Shown here piece by piece: positions 5,629 to 6,919 of a DNA stretch of 6,919 nt. The notes under the pieces were generated by a model, which saw only the letters and a program-made list of their open reading frames with translations, was not told the origin of the DNA and ran no database searches. A program made the position numbers and the translations under genes. Source of the stretch: Candidatus Poseidoniaceae archaeon (GTDB taxonomy: Archaea; Thermoplasmatota; Poseidoniia; Poseidoniales; Poseidoniaceae); contig DUHJ01000039.1 in NCBI GenBank assembly GCA_013330925.1, forward strand, positions 1 through 6,919. The letters run 5' to 3'. The stretch's first letter is position 1. Every line of letters begins with the position of its first letter.

Positions 5629-6147
5629 ATGGAGCGATTTCACGTTCGACGTGGCCACGAGAAGAAAACCGGAGGCAACGCTGGGTTGGCCAAACTTGCA
5701 GCCGAGGCCTTCGACGGAGCGACCGCGGACGTGGACGGGCGCTTCCAAGCCTCCTTTGGTCTAATGACCAGCGTGACCGGAGAGTACCTCGACGGTCGCC
5801 TGGTCGTCGACGTCACCCAACTCAAGGGCGAGGGCCTCCAGTCCTTCCTCGAGGAAAACGGCATGGAGGTCGCGATGGAATCCCGCCGTCGTTGGTCCAC
5901 CTTCCTTGACGACGCGACCGGGTACAACGCCAAGCAGCGCGGTGACAAGGCCAAGGAAGAGAACAAGAACATCAACAACGCAAAATCAGCGATCAACACC
6001 GCCAACAACACCCTCAAACTCAGCACATCGCTGGACGATGAAGGCCGCCAAGCCATCCTCGACCGCATCGCTGCACTTCAGGCCATGTTGGACGAGGGCA
6101 AGAGCCCCACAGAAGGCATGATCAAGAAACTCAAGGACCTGCTCTGA
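5629..6147 (+). CDS. Small archaeal protein of unknown function (DUF5611-like, tentative)
   Basis: The product is 172 residues, soluble, with no signal peptide or membrane segment. The first ~105 residues look like a compact alpha/beta domain: a basic start (MERFHVRRGHEKK), a helix near 18-29, strands around 40-64 (ASFGLMTSV, GRLVVDVTQ), then a strand and helix with ESRRRWSTFLDDATGYNAKQR at 84-104. The basic RRGH start and the FL-x-x-ATGY-x-AK-x-R ending recall the archaeal DUF5611 family, but that is from memory and unconfirmed. From about 105 on there is a polar, Asn/Lys-rich helix (109-130) and a second amphipathic helical segment (137-172), which look like a coiled-coil or interaction extension. 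It lies immediately upstream of tyrS, whose ribosome site overlaps this gene's stop codon, so the two are probably co-translated. No catalytic motif is visible, and I do not assign a function. Confidence 0.75.
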   Translation: MERFHVRRGHEKKTGGNAGLAKLAAEAFDGATADVDGRFQASFGLMTSVTGEYLDGRLVVDVTQLKGEGLQSFLEENGMEVAMESRRRWSTFLDDATGYNAKQRGDKAKEENKNINNAKSAINTANNTLKLSTSLDDEGRQAILDRIAALQAMLDEGKSPTEGMIKKLKDLL

Positions 6148-6152
6148 GGTGA
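6146..6152 (+). promoter_or_regulatory. Strong Shine-Dalgarno site of tyrS overlapping the upstream stop codon
   Basis: GAGGTGA is an almost complete complement of the conserved 16S rRNA 3' end and sits 4 bases before GTG 6157. Its first two bases belong to the TGA stop (6145-6147) of the preceding gene, so terminating ribosomes can pass straight to tyrS. Confidence 0.7.
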
Positions 6153-6156
6153 CCAC

Positions 6157-6919
6157 GTGGACCTCGTCGATTTGGACGCCATGGCCGAGTCGCATCCCGG
6201 TTTGGCGGACCTTGACGACGCGGCGCTGGCCCGGTTGAAGCTCATGGTTGACGGGGCCCAAGAGGTGGTTGGACTCGACCACCTCATCTCGGTTCTTGCC
6301 GGTGGGCCAAGCATGGCCGGGGACGACGTCATTCGATGTTACGTCGGGTTCGAGCCATCGGGTACGGCTCACATCGGTTGGAAGGTGCTCGCGCTTCGTC
6401 TTCGGAACCTGCTGGATGCCCAAGCGAACGTCATGGTCTTCTTGGCCGATTGGCACGCCTGGGTGAACGACAAATTCGGCGGAGACATGGCCTCGATTCA
6501 AACCACCGCGCGGTACATGGAGGACACGTTCCGGGCGCTCCTCGGGCATCCAGAAGAAGGTGAAGGTCCCGGGCAATTGCGTTTCTTGTGGGCTTCCACC
6601 GTGATGTCGGATGGTGATTACTGGGCCCGTGTGTTGCGGTGCAGCAAGGGCATGACCTTGGCGCAAGTTCGGAAGACCTTCTCCATCATGGGGCGTGACG
6701 AGGCCTCATCGGACAACGATTTGTCACGGTTCTACTACCCGGCCATGCAGGCGGCGGACATCGGGCACATGCACATCGACCTCGCCATCGGCGGCATGGA
6801 CCAACGCAAGGCGCACATGTACATGCGGGACGTGTCACAGCGTTGGGGTTGGAGGAAGGCCACCTGCCTCCACACACCGATCATTTCTGCCCTGACGGCC
6901 TCGGGTGGTCGCATGGAAA
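6157..6919 (+). CDS. tyrS: Tyrosyl-tRNA synthetase, archaeal/eukaryotic type (partial, 3' end outside window)
   Basis: The first 254 residues of a class I synthetase that charges tRNA-Tyr with tyrosine using ATP are present. After an N-terminal helical part, CYVGFEPSGTAHIGW at 61-75 holds the first ATP signature, here HIGW in place of HIGH. VFLADWHAWVNDK at 94-106 is the next Rossmann strand and helix. The tyrosine pocket and connecting segment run from about 192 to 224 with YYPAMQAADI and the hallmark IGGMDQRKAHM at 211-221, matching the GGM-(E/D)-QRK-x-HM stretch of Methanocaldococcus and eukaryotic TyrRS rather than bacterial TyrRS. The sequence breaks off in LTASGGRME, just where the KMSKS loop should follow. 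GTG 6157 is chosen because of the strong SD 4 bases upstream; an in-frame ATG at 6181 is the alternative. TrpRS is less likely, since the GGMDQRK block is characteristic of TyrRS. Confidence 0.93.
   Translation, partial: MDLVDLDAMAESHPGLADLDDAALARLKLMVDGAQEVVGLDHLISVLAGGPSMAGDDVIRCYVGFEPSGTAHIGWKVLALRLRNLLDAQANVMVFLADWHAWVNDKFGGDMASIQTTARYMEDTFRALLGHPEEGEGPGQLRFLWASTVMSDGDYWARVLRCSKGMTLAQVRKTFSIMGRDEASSDNDLSRFYYPAMQAADIGHMHIDLAIGGMDQRKAHMYMRDVSQRWGWRKATCLHTPIISALTASGGRME

Noticed and set aside
5529..5630. Longer start for the propeller gene (34 extra codons from 5630)
   Set aside because: It would place a Pro/Arg-rich segment before a well-formed signal peptide and overlap the start of the divergent gene.
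5986..6666. 226-codon open frame on the minus strand
   Set aside because: It is antisense across the unknown gene and tyrS, whose coding sense is certain from synthetase motifs.

Overview
The window is a compact, GC-rich (about 60 % by eye) stretch of what is most likely an archaeal genome. The best indicator is the gene running off the right edge. It encodes an archaeal/eukaryotic-type tyrosyl-tRNA synthetase and is preceded by a near-complete Shine-Dalgarno sequence (GAGGTGA). A secreted beta-propeller with a C-terminal membrane anchor, a small protein resembling a family I recall from Thermoplasmata, bacterial-looking isoprenoid and acyl-CoA genes, and a Gly/Pro/Lys-rich protein tail together suggest a marine Thermoplasmatota lineage such as Poseidoniales (Marine Group II). 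That placement is an inference and was not tested by phylogeny. No mobile element, CRISPR array, rRNA or tRNA was seen.

Left block, plus strand (1-2569). The window opens in the last 48 codons of a protein ending in a tail made only of Gly, Pro, Ser, Lys and Arg. Fourteen bases later comes a squalene-synthase-like gene (163-1182). After an 85-base gap comes a second, distinct head-to-head prenyl synthase of the phytoene synthase (CrtB/HpnD) type (1268-2569), which carries an unusual N-terminal extension of about 90 residues. The two probably make C30 and/or C40 isoprenoids (squalene, phytoene or relatives). No desaturase or cyclase lies in the window to decide the end product.

Middle block, minus strand (2570-5528). 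Read in transcription order, this holds a signal-peptide-bearing, membrane-anchored beta-propeller protein (5528-4350), a glutaryl-CoA dehydrogenase (4285-3110) and a small hotdog-fold acyl-CoA thioesterase (3103-2570). The last two are 6 bases apart and surely co-transcribed; the propeller is 64 bases upstream on the same strand. The thioesterase and phytoene synthase genes meet tail to tail with abutting stop codons (TGATCA) and no spacer.

Right block, plus strand (5629-6919). A roughly 100-base divergent intergenic region contains a perfect 8-bp inverted repeat next to a TATA-like element. It is followed by a small conserved-looking protein of unknown function and then tyrS, whose ribosome binding site overlaps the preceding stop codon. 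This pair looks translationally coupled.

No obviously new multi-gene system is present. The items most worth a second look are the tandem prenyl synthase pair with its odd N-terminal extension, the low-complexity cationic tail, the seven-repeat membrane-anchored propeller, the operator-like inverted repeat and the atypical HIGW signature of the TyrRS.
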